A stretch of 64,000 bases of DNA. Source: Streptomyces galbus. Its GTDB lineage: Bacteria; Actinomycetota; Actinomycetes; Streptomycetales; Streptomycetaceae. A model generated the notes under the pieces. The model did no database searches. It worked only from the letters and a program-made list of their open reading frames with translations, and was not told the DNA's origin. Below are positions 1-7,881 of this stretch, one piece after another; the first letter of the stretch is position 1, and each line of letters opens with the position of its first letter. Position numbers and translations under genes: made by a program. The DNA is taken from contig NZ_SZPR01000008.1 of the NCBI RefSeq assembly GCF_005280195.1, positions 1 to 64,000 on the forward strand, written 5' to 3'.

Positions 1-2
1 AC

Positions 3-620
3 TACCTGTCCAAGTTCACCGCCTATCTGCAGCAGTTGGACATGGAGTCCAACGGCAAGTCGGTGGACCGCGAGGGCCGCCCGGTCGAATGGCAGACCGG
101 ACCGGTCGTCTGGGGCACCCCCGGCACCAACGGACAGCACGCCTACTACCAGCTCATCCACCAGGGCACCAAGCTCATCCCGGCCGACCTGATCGGCTTC
201 GCCCGCCCGGTCGACGAGCTGGACGACACCCTGAAGGCGCAGCACGACCTGCTGATGGCCAACCTGTTCGCACAGGGCCAGGCCCTCGCGTTCGGCAAGA
301 CCGCCGACGAGGTCCGCGCGGAGGGCGTGGCCGAGGAGCAGGTCGCCCACCGCACCTTCAAGGGCAACCACCCGACCACGACGATCCTGGCCACCGCGCT
401 GACCCCGTCGGTGCTCGGCCAGCTCATCGCGCTGTACGAGCACAAGGTGTTCGTCCAGGGCGCGATCTGGAACATCGACTCCTTCGACCAGTGGGGCGTG
501 GAACTGGGCAAGGTCCTCGCCAAGCGCGTCGAACCCGCCCTCACCGAGGGCGCCGACGTCCCCGGCCTGGACGCCTCCACCGCCGCCCTCGTGGCCGCCT
601 ACCGCGAACTCAGGAAGTGA
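3..620 (+). CDS. pgi: Glucose-6-phosphate isomerase, C-terminal part
   Basis: Interconverts glucose-6-phosphate and fructose-6-phosphate in the cytoplasm. The window opens inside the gene, and the frame is already coding at base 3. The [15 protein letters not shown] segment carries the conserved histidine region. [13 protein letters not shown] is the second classical isomerase signature near the C-terminus. The stop at 618-620 overlaps or sits just before the gnd start, so the two genes are probably one transcript. Pairing with a short 6-phosphogluconate dehydrogenase suggests the end of a pentose-phosphate gene group that continues upstream of the window. Confidence 0.97.
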   Translation, partial: YLSKFTAYLQQLDMESNGKSVDREGRPVEWQTGPVVWGTPGTNGQHAYYQLIHQGTKLIPADLIGFARPVDELDDTLKAQHDLLMANLFAQGQALAFGKTADEVRAEGVAEEQVAHRTFKGNHPTTTILATALTPSVLGQLIALYEHKVFVQGAIWNIDSFDQWGVELGKVLAKRVEPALTEGADVPGLDASTAALVAAYRELRK

Positions 621-628
621 TCACGGAC

Positions 629-1510
629 ATGCAGCTCGGACTGATCGGTCTCGGCAAGATGGGCGGCAACATGCGCGAGCGGATCCGCCGCGCGGGCCAC
701 ACCGTCATCGGATACGACCGCAACCCCGACGTCTCCGACGTGGCGAGCCTCGCCGAACTCGTCGACAAGCTCGAAGCGCCGCGCACCGTCTGGGTGATGG
801 TGCCGGCCGGCGCCGCCACCCAGTCGGTCATCGACGAGCTCGGCGGCCTGCTGCAGAGCGGCGACACGGTCGTCGACGGCGGCAACTCCCGCTGGACGGA
901 CGACGAGAAGCACGCGGCGGAGCTCGGCGCCCGGGGCATCGGCTTCGTCGACGCGGGCGTCTCCGGCGGGGTGTGGGGCCTGAAGAACGGCTACGCCCTG
1001 ATGGTGGGCGGCGACAAGGAGCACGTCGACCGGCTCCAGCCGATCTTCGACGCGCTCAAGCCGGAGGGCCCCTACGGCTACGTCCACGCGGGCAAGGTCG
1101 GCGCGGGCCACTTCTCCAAGATGGTCCACAACGGCATCGAGTACGCGATGATGCAGGCGTACGCCGAGGGCTGGGAGCTGCTGGAGAAGATCGGCTCCGT
1201 GGAGAACGTCCGCGAGGTCTTCCGCTCCTGGCAGGAAGGCACCGTCATCCGCTCCTGGCTGCTTGACCTCGCGGTCAGCGCCCTCGACGACGACGAGCAC
1301 CTCGACCGGCTGCGCGGCTACGCCGAGGACTCCGGCGAGGGCCGCTGGACGGTGGAGGCCGCCATCGACAACGCCGTGCCGCTGCCGGCGATCACCGCGT
1401 CGCTGTTCGCGCGGTTCGCCTCCCGGCAGGAGGACTCGCCGCAGATGAAGATGGTCGCCGCGCTGCGCAACCAGTTCGGCGGCCACGCCGTCGAGTCGGC
1501 GAAGGAGTAG
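629..1510 (+). CDS. gnd: 6-phosphogluconate dehydrogenase, short (decarboxylating) type
   Basis: Oxidatively decarboxylates 6-phosphogluconate to ribulose-5-phosphate. The 293-residue protein has the Rossmann motif GLGKMG at residues 6-11 and the catalytic KMVHNGIEY segment near residue 170. It lacks the extra C-terminal region of the 470-residue form, so it belongs to the short, often NAD-preferring class. ATG 629 is chosen because AGGAAG lies 11 bases upstream. An in-frame GTG at 617 overlapping the pgi stop is a possible alternative. It follows pgi directly. Confidence 0.95.
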   Translation: MQLGLIGLGKMGGNMRERIRRAGHTVIGYDRNPDVSDVASLAELVDKLEAPRTVWVMVPAGAATQSVIDELGGLLQSGDTVVDGGNSRWTDDEKHAAELGARGIGFVDAGVSGGVWGLKNGYALMVGGDKEHVDRLQPIFDALKPEGPYGYVHAGKVGAGHFSKMVHNGIEYAMMQAYAEGWELLEKIGSVENVREVFRSWQEGTVIRSWLLDLAVSALDDDEHLDRLRGYAEDSGEGRWTVEAAIDNAVPLPAITASLFARFASRQEDSPQMKMVAALRNQFGGHAVESAKE

Positions 1511-1517
1511 GACCGCC

Positions 1518-2155
1518 GTGGGGGACCTCATCCTGGTCCTCCCCCACTGCCCGAAGGGCGTGGGAGGTGCCCCCACGGGGAGACCGAACGGAGCAGGTCG
1601 GGACAGCACACCAGCTGGACCGACCTGCCCTTGACGGAGCGGGGCGAGGAACAGGCCAAGTCCCTCGCCCCGCTGCTCTCCGGACGGCCGTACTCCCTGG
1701 CCCTCACCAGCCCGCTGGGCCGGGCGGTGCGCACCGCCGAACTCGCGGGCGTCCCGGGGGCCGTACCCGAACCGGACCTGCACGAGTGGGACTACGGTGC
1801 CTACGAGGGCGTCACCACCGTGGACATCCACCGCACCCGGCCCGACTGGGACCTGTGGACGCACGGCGCGCCGCCCGGGCCCGAGGGACACCCCGGCGAG
1901 TCGCCGGACGAGGTCGGCCGGCGCGCGGACCGCGTGCTGGCCCGGGTGGACGCCGCCCTGGCGCGCGACGACGGTGACGTCGTCCTCGTCGCCCACGGCC
2001 ACTTCCTGCGGGTCCTGACGGCCCGTCGGCTCGGACTGCCGCCCGCCGAGGGCCGGTTGTTCCAGCTCGCCACGGGCACGCTGAGCCGGCTGTCGACGGA
2101 ACACGGCCGGCCCGTGATCGCCGAGTGGAACGCCCGCGCACCGCAGGGGCGTTGA
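1518..2155 (+). pseudogene. Histidine phosphatase (phosphoglycerate mutase-like), split near its N-terminus
   Basis: From about 1574 the frame encodes a histidine phosphatase core: HGET, a typical LTERGEEQA segment, and VAHGHFLRVL with the second catalytic His. The expected N-terminus VGDLILV starts at GTG 1518, with AAGGAG ten bases upstream, but lies in another reading frame. A palindromic element of about 32 bases sits between LILV and HGET. It replaces the catalytic Arg of RHGE with Pro and shifts the frame. The core frame has no normal start before TTG 1631, which would drop the catalytic His, so the gene is probably inactive. A sequencing error is an alternative but would not explain the palindrome. 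Confidence 0.75.
1536..1573. repeat. Small palindromic element inside the histidine phosphatase gene
   Basis: The arms CCTCCCCCAC-TGCCC and GGGC-GTGGGAGG pair around a GAA-type loop. From memory this motif recurs between genes in Streptomyces genomes as a small mobile hairpin. Here it lies inside a coding sequence at the RHG motif. I saw no second copy in this window. Confidence 0.6.
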
Positions 2156-2188
2156 CAGCCGCGGTCCGGCCGGGTCGGATGACCGCTG

Positions 2189-3655
2189 ATGGAGATCGAC
2201 GAGCTGACCCCGGCCGAACGGCGTGTCCGTGCCGCGTTCGCCACGGGCACGCCGGTGGACCTGCGGGAGTCCGCGGACGACGACCCCGCCCGCGACGGCC
2301 CGCTGTGGGGCGAGGAGCGCACGGTGCGCGGCGAGGTGCTGCGCGCCCTGTTGCTGGACGCCCCGCCCCCGAGCGGTGAGATCCCGGCGCTGGATCTCGC
2401 GGGCGCCCGCGTCACCGGCCGGCTCGACCTGCAGTACGCGACGGTCGACCACCCCGTGCGGCTGCGGCACTGCCACTTCGCCGAGCCGCTGCGCTGCTAC
2501 GCGGCCCGGCTGCGCGAACTCAACCTGAGCGAGTCGGCGGTGCCGGGCCTCGTCGCCCACGCCGTCCACATCGACGGCGTGCTGCGCCTGACCCGGGCCC
2601 GCTGCACCGGGGTCGTACGGCTCGGCGGGGCGCACGTCGGCGGCAGCCTCTACCTGGAGAGCGCCCAGGTCCTCGCGCCCGACGCCGAGGAGCCGGTGCT
2701 CCAGCTCAACCAGGCGGTGATCGGCGCCGACGTGTGGGCTCCGGGCCTGCGCACCCACGGGTGGGTCCGGCTGAGCGGGGCCACGGTCGCCGGGTCCGTC
2801 AACCTGACCGACGCCCGGCTGACCGGTACCGGGGAGGCCGCGGTGGACGCCGAAAGCCTCACGGTCGAGGGGCAGTGGCTGCTGCGGTCCGCCGAGGTGC
2901 GCGGCTGGCTGGGGCTGCGCGGTGCCCGGATCGCGGGCCGTCTCGACCTGTCGTCCTGCCGTCTGGTGAACCCCGGCGGGCCGGGGCTGCGGGCCGGCAG
3001 TGCGACGCTCGGCGAGCTGTGGCTGCGCAAGGCACCGCCGATGGAGGGCACCCTGAACCTGCGCCGGGCGCGGATCGGGACGCTGCTGCTGGAGCCGGAG
3101 TCGGTGCCCGCCGAGGTGATGGTCGCGGACCTCTCCTACACCTCCCTCGCGCCGCACGAGCCCGCCGGACGCCGGCTGCCCCTGCTGGCCCGGGACCGCG
3201 ACGGGTACATCCCGCAGGCGTACGAGGAGCTGACCGCCGCGTACCGCCGGATCGGCGACGACCGCGCCGCGCGGCTCGTGCAACTGGCCAAGCAGCGCCG
3301 GCACCGCTCCACCCTGCCCTGGTACGGGCGGCTGTGGGGGCACGTCCAGGACGCGACCGTCGGCTACGGCTTCCGGCCGCTGCGGGCCCTGGGCTGGCTG
3401 CTGTCGCTGCTCGCGGTCGGCTCGGTCGCGTTCGCCTTGCACCACCCGCCGCCCCTGAAGGCGGGTGAGGCACCGCCGTTCAACCCGGTCTTCTTCACCC
3501 TGGACCTGCTGCTGCCGGTGATCTCCTTCGGCCAGGAGGGCGCCTTCGCCCCGGCCGGCGGGTACCAGTGGCTGTCGTACGTCCTCGTCCTCACCGGCTG
3601 GATCCTCGCCACGGCGGTCGTCGCGGGCGTGACCCGCGCCGTCAGCCGGCCGTGA
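2189..3655 (+). CDS. Membrane-anchored protein with beta-helix-like repeats
   Basis: A 488-residue protein of a kind often labelled membrane-associated oxidoreductase, although I see no nucleotide-binding or redox motif. Residues about 60-310 form repeating short segments such as LDLAGARVTGRLDL and LRGARIAGRLDLSSC, resembling pentapeptide or bactofilin-like beta-helical repeats. The C-terminal third has hydrophobic stretches (LGWLLSLLAVGSVAFAL, FFTLDLLLPVISFG, WLSYVLVLTGWILATAVVAG) that predict two or three membrane segments. A scaffold or sensor role at the membrane is only inference. It converges on the TetR gene with a 15-base gap. Confidence 0.8.
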   Translation: MEIDELTPAERRVRAAFATGTPVDLRESADDDPARDGPLWGEERTVRGEVLRALLLDAPPPSGEIPALDLAGARVTGRLDLQYATVDHPVRLRHCHFAEPLRCYAARLRELNLSESAVPGLVAHAVHIDGVLRLTRARCTGVVRLGGAHVGGSLYLESAQVLAPDAEEPVLQLNQAVIGADVWAPGLRTHGWVRLSGATVAGSVNLTDARLTGTGEAAVDAESLTVEGQWLLRSAEVRGWLGLRGARIAGRLDLSSCRLVNPGGPGLRAGSATLGELWLRKAPPMEGTLNLRRARIGTLLLEPESVPAEVMVADLSYTSLAPHEPAGRRLPLLARDRDGYIPQAYEELTAAYRRIGDDRAARLVQLAKQRRHRSTLPWYGRLWGHVQDATVGYGFRPLRALGWLLSLLAVGSVAFALHHPPPLKAGEAPPFNPVFFTLDLLLPVISFGQEGAFAPAGGYQWLSYVLVLTGWILATAVVAGVTRAVSRP

Positions 3656-3670
3656 ACGCCCGCGGCCGGC

Positions 3671-4279
3671 TCAGCCCGGTGCCGCCGCGCCGTCCAGCAG
3701 GGGCGCCAGCTCCGCCACGACCGTCGTCAGGGCCCGGCTGTCCTGCTCCGCGCGGGCGATGAGGATCGCGCCCTCCAGGGCGCTGATCATGAGCGTGGCC
3801 AGGGAGGCCGCCCGGGTGGCGGGGACGCCCATGTCGGTCAGGGCCGCGGCGACCGGGGCGGTCCAGGTGGCGAACGCCGTGGCAGCGGCGCGGCGGGTGT
3901 CCGCGTCCGTGGCCGCGCACTCCGTGGTCGCGGCGGCCACCGGGCAGCCCGTGCCGTACCCGCCGGCCTCGTACTCCTCGGTCCACTGCCGGACCATCGC
4001 CGCGAACAGCCCCGAGGGGGTCGGCGTCCCGGTCCGGGACAGCTCGGCCAGGAAGCGGGCGACGCGGTTGCCGGCGTACCGCCCGGCCCAGTCCACCGCC
4101 TCCCCCACCAACTGCCGCTTGCCGCCGGGAAAGTAGTGCTGGAGCGAGCCACGGGGGGCGCCGGCGTGCTCGGCGACCTCCCGCATGCCGGTCGCGGCGA
4201 CCCCGTCGCGGCGGATGAGCTGGGCGGCGCTGAAGACCATGCGCTCGCGCGGTCCGCGCTCCGACGACGATCCGGGCAT
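3671..4279 (-). CDS. TetR/AcrR-family repressor
   Basis: A 202-residue DNA-binding regulator. The N-terminal helix-turn-helix reads MREVAEHAGAPRGSLQHYFPGGK, typical of the family, and the rest is the ligand-binding domain (YxxGCPVAAATTE, as in the LmrA/YxaF-like subgroup). ATG 4279 is chosen because GAGGAGG precedes it; a longer reading frame would run through the operators. It is divergent from the dehydrogenase at 4402, and two palindromes lie between them, so it probably represses itself and that gene. Confidence 0.9.
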   Translation of the reverse strand: MPGSSSERGPRERMVFSAAQLIRRDGVAATGMREVAEHAGAPRGSLQHYFPGGKRQLVGEAVDWAGRYAGNRVARFLAELSRTGTPTPSGLFAAMVRQWTEEYEAGGYGTGCPVAAATTECAATDADTRRAAATAFATWTAPVAAALTDMGVPATRAASLATLMISALEGAILIARAEQDSRALTTVVAELAPLLDGAAAPG

Positions 4280-4305
4280 ACGACCTCCTCGTGCTCGCGC
4301 CCACC

Positions 4306-4323
4306 CTATGACCGGCGTCATAG
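4306..4323. promoter_or_regulatory. TetR operator, copy 1
   Basis: Inverted repeat CTATGACCGGCGTCATAG with perfect 7-base arms and a 4-base centre. It lies between the divergent TetR and dehydrogenase genes, 27 bases centre-to-centre from copy 2. Confidence 0.75.
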
Positions 4324-4332
4324 AGCGCGCTA

Positions 4333-4350
4333 CTATGACCGCGGTCATAG
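4333..4350. promoter_or_regulatory. TetR operator, copy 2
   Basis: Perfect 18-base palindrome CTATGACCGCGGTCATAG. It overlaps a TACTAT sequence at 4331-4336 that could be the -10 of the rightward promoter, so binding would block transcription of the gene at 4402. Confidence 0.75.
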
Positions 4351-4401
4351 CGGCCCGGGGACGAAGCGTCCGGGGCGCCCGGAGCGGAAGGCGGACCCGC
4401 C

Positions 4402-5283
4402 GTGCACGTCGGTTTCCTCGGTCTCGGTGTGATGGGCGCGCCCATGGCCCTGCGGTTCGCCCACGCCGGCACCCCCCTGCTGGTCTGGAACCGGACCCCC
4501 GCCCGCGCCGAGCCCCTGCGCGCGGCCGGCGCCGAGGTGGCCGCCGACGCCGCCGAGGTGTTCGCGCGCACCGAGGTGGTGTTCCTGATGCTGGCCGACG
4601 AGGCCGCCGTGGACGCCGTACTGGCCCGTGACACCGCGGGGTTCGCCGGTCGGGTGCGGGGGCGGACCGTCGTCCACATGGGCACCACCTCGCCCGAGTA
4701 CTCCCGCGCGCTGGCCGCCGACGTCCGCGCGGCCGGGGGGAGGTACGTCGAGGCCCCCGTCTCCGGCTCCCGGGTGCCCGCGCAGCAGGGGCAGCTGGTG
4801 GCGATGCTGGCCGGCGACGAGGACGCGGTCGCGACCGTACGGCCGCTGCTCGCCCCGCTGTGCCGGGAGACGTTCACGTGCGGGCCGGTCCCCGGCGCGC
4901 TGCTGATGAAGCTCGCGGTGAACCTGTTCCTGATCACCCAGGTCACCGGCCTCACCGAGGCGTTCCACTTCGCGGACCGGCAGGGCCTGGACCGGGGGCT
5001 GTTCCTGGACGTCCTGGACGCGGGCCCGATGGCCAGCGCGGTCTCCCGGATGAAGGCGCCCAAGCTGCTGCACGGGGACTTCACGGTGCAGGCGGCCGCC
5101 CTGGACGTCCTGAAGAACAACCGCCTGATCGCCGAGTCCGCCCGCGCCGCCCGCCTCGCCTCCCCCCTGCTCGACACCTGTCACGCGCTGTTCGAGGAGA
5201 CGGTGAAGCTGGGCCACGGCGACGCGGACATGGTGGCCGTCCTGCACGCCCTGGAGGCCCGCACCGCCGGGGGCCGCCCCTGA
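4402..5283 (+). CDS. NAD(P)-dependent beta-hydroxyacid dehydrogenase (3-hydroxyisobutyrate dehydrogenase-like)
   Basis: A 293-residue oxidoreductase starting at GTG 4402. It has the N-terminal dinucleotide motif GLGVMGAPM, the substrate-binding segment [14 protein letters not shown] and the catalytic Lys in [10 protein letters not shown]. This places it with 3-hydroxyisobutyrate/tartronate-semialdehyde reductases and glyoxylate reductases; the substrate is not evident. It is the likely target of the divergent TetR regulator, since both operators lie in its promoter. That suggests induction by the substrate or a toxic aldehyde or acid. Confidence 0.88.
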   Translation: MHVGFLGLGVMGAPMALRFAHAGTPLLVWNRTPARAEPLRAAGAEVAADAAEVFARTEVVFLMLADEAAVDAVLARDTAGFAGRVRGRTVVHMGTTSPEYSRALAADVRAAGGRYVEAPVSGSRVPAQQGQLVAMLAGDEDAVATVRPLLAPLCRETFTCGPVPGALLMKLAVNLFLITQVTGLTEAFHFADRQGLDRGLFLDVLDAGPMASAVSRMKAPKLLHGDFTVQAAALDVLKNNRLIAESARAARLASPLLDTCHALFEETVKLGHGDADMVAVLHALEARTAGGRP

Positions 5284-5296
5284 CCGGGCGCCCGGG

Positions 5297-5746
5297 TCAG
5301 CCCTGGTTCGCGCCCCGCGGGATGCCGTACGCCCGCTCGACGCGCAGCCGGACCACCAGGCGGCGGTCGCGGACCATCGCGGCACGGTAGTCCTCCCAGT
5401 CCGGGTGCTCGCCGAGAACGTCCCGGTACAGCCGGATCAGCTCCTCCACCGTGTCGTCGTAGGGGTCCGCGGCCACGGGTGAGAGCTCCGCGGTGCCCTC
5501 GACGACCGTGTAGGCGCGGTGGTCGGGCGCGGAGACGTGGTACGAGGCGCGGGGGTCCCGCCGCAGGTTGCGGGTCTTGGCCCGGTCGTCGGTCACGGAG
5601 ATCCGCAGGACGCCCTCCTGCGGGTAGTAGTGGTGGCTCACGTTCGACAACTGGGGCCGCCCGTCGCGCTTGAGGGTGACCAGTACGCCGTTGCGCCCGT
5701 CGGAGAGCAGTGCGAGCAGTGCGTGGTGCGTCGTGTCCTGAGTCAT
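5297..5746 (-). CDS. PPOX-class split-barrel flavin/F420-dependent protein
   Basis: A 149-residue single-domain protein of the pyridoxamine-phosphate-oxidase-like fold. It begins with a short helix, then the NGVLVTLKRDGRPQLSNV strand pair, RISVTDDRAKTRNLRRDPRASYHV (typical phosphate-contact region) and ends ERAYGIPRGA. Actinobacterial members (Rv1155-like) bind F420 and reduce small molecules; the substrate is unknown. It converges on the dehydrogenase with a 13-base gap. It diverges from the second TetR gene, so the operators at 5813-5852 may also control it. Confidence 0.85.
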   Translation of the reverse strand: MTQDTTHHALLALLSDGRNGVLVTLKRDGRPQLSNVSHHYYPQEGVLRISVTDDRAKTRNLRRDPRASYHVSAPDHRAYTVVEGTAELSPVAADPYDDTVEELIRLYRDVLGEHPDWEDYRAAMVRDRRLVVRLRVERAYGIPRGANQG

Positions 5747-5812
5747 ACGGGGAGAACCCGCACCGCCGCGGCGCGCATTCCTGCCGCCCTTCCCGCCGGA
5801 CCGCGAACTGAG

Positions 5813-5829
5813 CGTAGACAGTGTCTACG
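5813..5829. promoter_or_regulatory. Operator for the TetR at 5853, copy 1
   Basis: CGTAGACAGTGTCTACG is a perfect 17-base palindrome around a central G, 24 bases centre-to-centre upstream of copy 2. Confidence 0.75.
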
Positions 5830-5837
5830 CACTTCTG

Positions 5838-5852
5838 GTAGACACTGTCTAC
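5838..5852. promoter_or_regulatory. Operator for the TetR at 5853, copy 2, touching the start codon
   Basis: GTAGACACTGTCTAC is a perfect 15-base palindrome ending at the base before ATG 5853. No ribosome-binding site fits between it and the start codon, so the transcript is probably leaderless and the operator covers the core promoter. Confidence 0.75.
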
Positions 5853-6428
5853 ATGACCGATCCGGAGCAGGGACTCCGCGCGCGACTCGTCGACGCCGGG
5901 GTGGAACTGGTGGACCGCGAGGGCCTCGGGGCGCTGTCCCTGCGGGAGATCGCCCGGCGCGCCGGTGTCTCGCACGGGGCGCCGCGCCGCCACTTCCCCA
6001 CCCACCTGGACCTGCTGTCGGCCGTCGCGCGCCGCGGGTTCGCCGACCTCGCGGCCCGCGTCCAGGAGGTGCCCGACGCGGCGCCGCCGCGCATCCGCGT
6101 CGCCGAACTGGCCCGCGTCTACCTCGACTTCGCGCTCGCCCGGCCCGGCATGTACGAGCTGATGTTCCGTCACGACCTGCTGGAGAGCGGCCGGCTGGGG
6201 CTGCGGGAGACCAGCCTGCCCCTGTTCGGCGTGCTCGTGGACCTGGTGGGCGCGGTCCGCCCGGGCGCCGACGCGCGCACGGTCGCCGCCGCCCTGTGGG
6301 CCAACCTGCACGGCCTCGCCCAGCTCTGGCGCTGGGGCAGCCTGTCGCTCGCCACCGGCGCCGACGACGTCTCCGGGCTGCTCGGGGCCCTGCTGGACGC
6401 CCACCTAGGCCCGGAGGCCCCGGCGTGA
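5853..6428 (+). CDS. TetR-family regulator of the adjacent MFS exporter
   Basis: A 191-residue regulator with an N-terminal helix-turn-helix (LREIARRAGVSHGAPRRHFP) and a C-terminal TetR_C ligand domain (LALARPGMYELMFRHDLL, as in the WHG subgroup). ATG 5853 directly follows operator copy 2. Its TGA overlaps the GTG of the transporter gene (GTGA at 6425-6428), so regulator and exporter are co-transcribed and translationally coupled. This is the usual layout for autorepression relieved by an exported compound. Confidence 0.92.
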   Translation: MTDPEQGLRARLVDAGVELVDREGLGALSLREIARRAGVSHGAPRRHFPTHLDLLSAVARRGFADLAARVQEVPDAAPPRIRVAELARVYLDFALARPGMYELMFRHDLLESGRLGLRETSLPLFGVLVDLVGAVRPGADARTVAAALWANLHGLAQLWRWGSLSLATGADDVSGLLGALLDAHLGPEAPA

Positions 6429-7822
6429 GGCCGGCCGTCACCCTGGCGGCGAGCATCGCGGGGGCCGTGGTCGTCGCCCTCGACGGCACCGTCCTCACCG
6501 TGGCCCAGCCCACCCTGCAACGCGACCTGCACGCGTCCTTCGCCGGCGTCCAGTGGACCAGCACCGGCTATCTCGTCGCCGTGGCGGCCCTGCTGGTGTT
6601 CGCCGGGCGGCTCGGCGACCGGTACGGGCACCGGCTCACGTTCGCCGTCGGGATGCTCGGCTTCGGCGCCGCGTCGGCGGGTGTCGCGGTCGCGCCCGGC
6701 ATCGGCTGGGTGATCGCCCTGCGGGTCGTCCAGGGGGTGTTCGGCGCGCTGCTGCAGCCGGCGACGCTGGGGATGCTGCGGGCCGCGTTCCCGGCGGACC
6801 GGCTGCGCGGTCCGCTCGCCGCGCGCACGGCCGCCATCGGCGTGGCCGCCGCGGCCGGTCCGGTGGTGGGCGGGGCCCTGGCCACCGGGTTCGGCTGGCG
6901 GGCGGTGTTCCTCGTCAACGTCGTCCCGGCCCTGCTGTTCGGCGGGCTCGCGCTCGCCCGTGCGCCGCGCCGCGTCCGGCCGGGCGTCGCGCTGGACCTG
7001 CCCGGTGCGCTGCTGCTGGCGGCTTGTCTGGCCGGTGCGGCGCACGCCCTGGTGACCCTGCCGGGCGCCGGCCGGTGGGTGCCGGGCGGGCCGGTCGCGG
7101 CGGCCGCCGTCCTCGCGGGGGCGGCGTTCGTCCGGCACGAGCGCCGGACGCCGCGCCCGCTGATACCCGCCGACGTGGTCGGCGTTCCGGCCGTGCGGGC
7201 CGCGCTCGGTGTCCTGGTCGCCGTGTCGGCCGCCCTGAACGGCGCCCTGTTCGCCTGCGTCTACGCCCTCCAGCGCGACCTGGGCCTCACCCCGCTTCGC
7301 TGCGCGCTGGTCAGCCTGCCGCTGCCGGCGCTGCTGATCGCGGCCGCCCCGGCGAGCGCCGTGCTGCTGCGCCGGGCGGGGGCGCGGCGTACGACGGCGA
7401 CCGGCGTCGGCGTGCTCGCGCTGGGGGTGCTGGTGCTGGCCCGCGCTCCCGGGCCCGCCGCGTTCGCCGCCGGGTTCGCGCTGGTCGGCGCCGGGTTCGG
7501 CACCGTGATGGTGACGGCCACGCACGTGGTCGTACGGCAGTCCCCGGTCACGTCGGCCGGAGTGGCGGGCGGGCTCCAGCAGACGGCGATGAACACGGGC
7601 CCGGTACTGGGCGTGGCCGCGGCGACCGTGCTGATGGACCTCGGCGACGCCCGCACCCCCCTCGCGGTGCTGGCCCTCGGCGCGGCGGCCGCCCTGCCCC
7701 TGGCCCGCGCCCTGCCCGGACCGAGCGGACCCGCCGTCGCCGACCCGGTCGGCCGGCCCCGCGCCACGCCCCCGGCCGAAACGATTCCGCCGCGGCGATC
7801 ACTGCGCCACGATGACGTCTGA
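6425..7822 (+). CDS. MFS drug-efflux transporter, DHA2 (14-helix) type
   Basis: A 465-residue inner-membrane protein starting at GTG 6425. LDGTVLTVAQPTLQRDL is the motif found in helix 1 of EmrB/QacA-type exporters. The GRLGDRYGHR loop is MFS motif A, and GPVVGGALATGFGWRAVFLVNV is motif C, the antiporter signature. The many hydrophobic stretches fit 14 helices. It is probably a proton-driven exporter of an antibiotic or toxic organic compound sensed by the coupled TetR. The C-terminal tail is short and polar. Confidence 0.9.
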   Translation: MRPAVTLAASIAGAVVVALDGTVLTVAQPTLQRDLHASFAGVQWTSTGYLVAVAALLVFAGRLGDRYGHRLTFAVGMLGFGAASAGVAVAPGIGWVIALRVVQGVFGALLQPATLGMLRAAFPADRLRGPLAARTAAIGVAAAAGPVVGGALATGFGWRAVFLVNVVPALLFGGLALARAPRRVRPGVALDLPGALLLAACLAGAAHALVTLPGAGRWVPGGPVAAAAVLAGAAFVRHERRTPRPLIPADVVGVPAVRAALGVLVAVSAALNGALFACVYALQRDLGLTPLRCALVSLPLPALLIAAAPASAVLLRRAGARRTTATGVGVLALGVLVLARAPGPAAFAAGFALVGAGFGTVMVTATHVVVRQSPVTSAGVAGGLQQTAMNTGPVLGVAAATVLMDLGDARTPLAVLALGAAAALPLARALPGPSGPAVADPVGRPRATPPAETIPPRRSLRHDDV

Positions 7823-7881
7823 GGGACGTCCGTGCGGGGTACGACGGTTCGCACCTCGAGGAACGGGACCGGAGGAGAACG

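Noticed and set aside
599-3445. Very long minus-strand open frame (948 codons)
   Set aside because: It runs antisense to gnd, the phosphatase and the beta-repeat gene, and its translation is Arg/Pro/Gly/Gln-rich with no family motif: a GC-bias artefact. Similar antisense frames elsewhere were rejected for the same reason.
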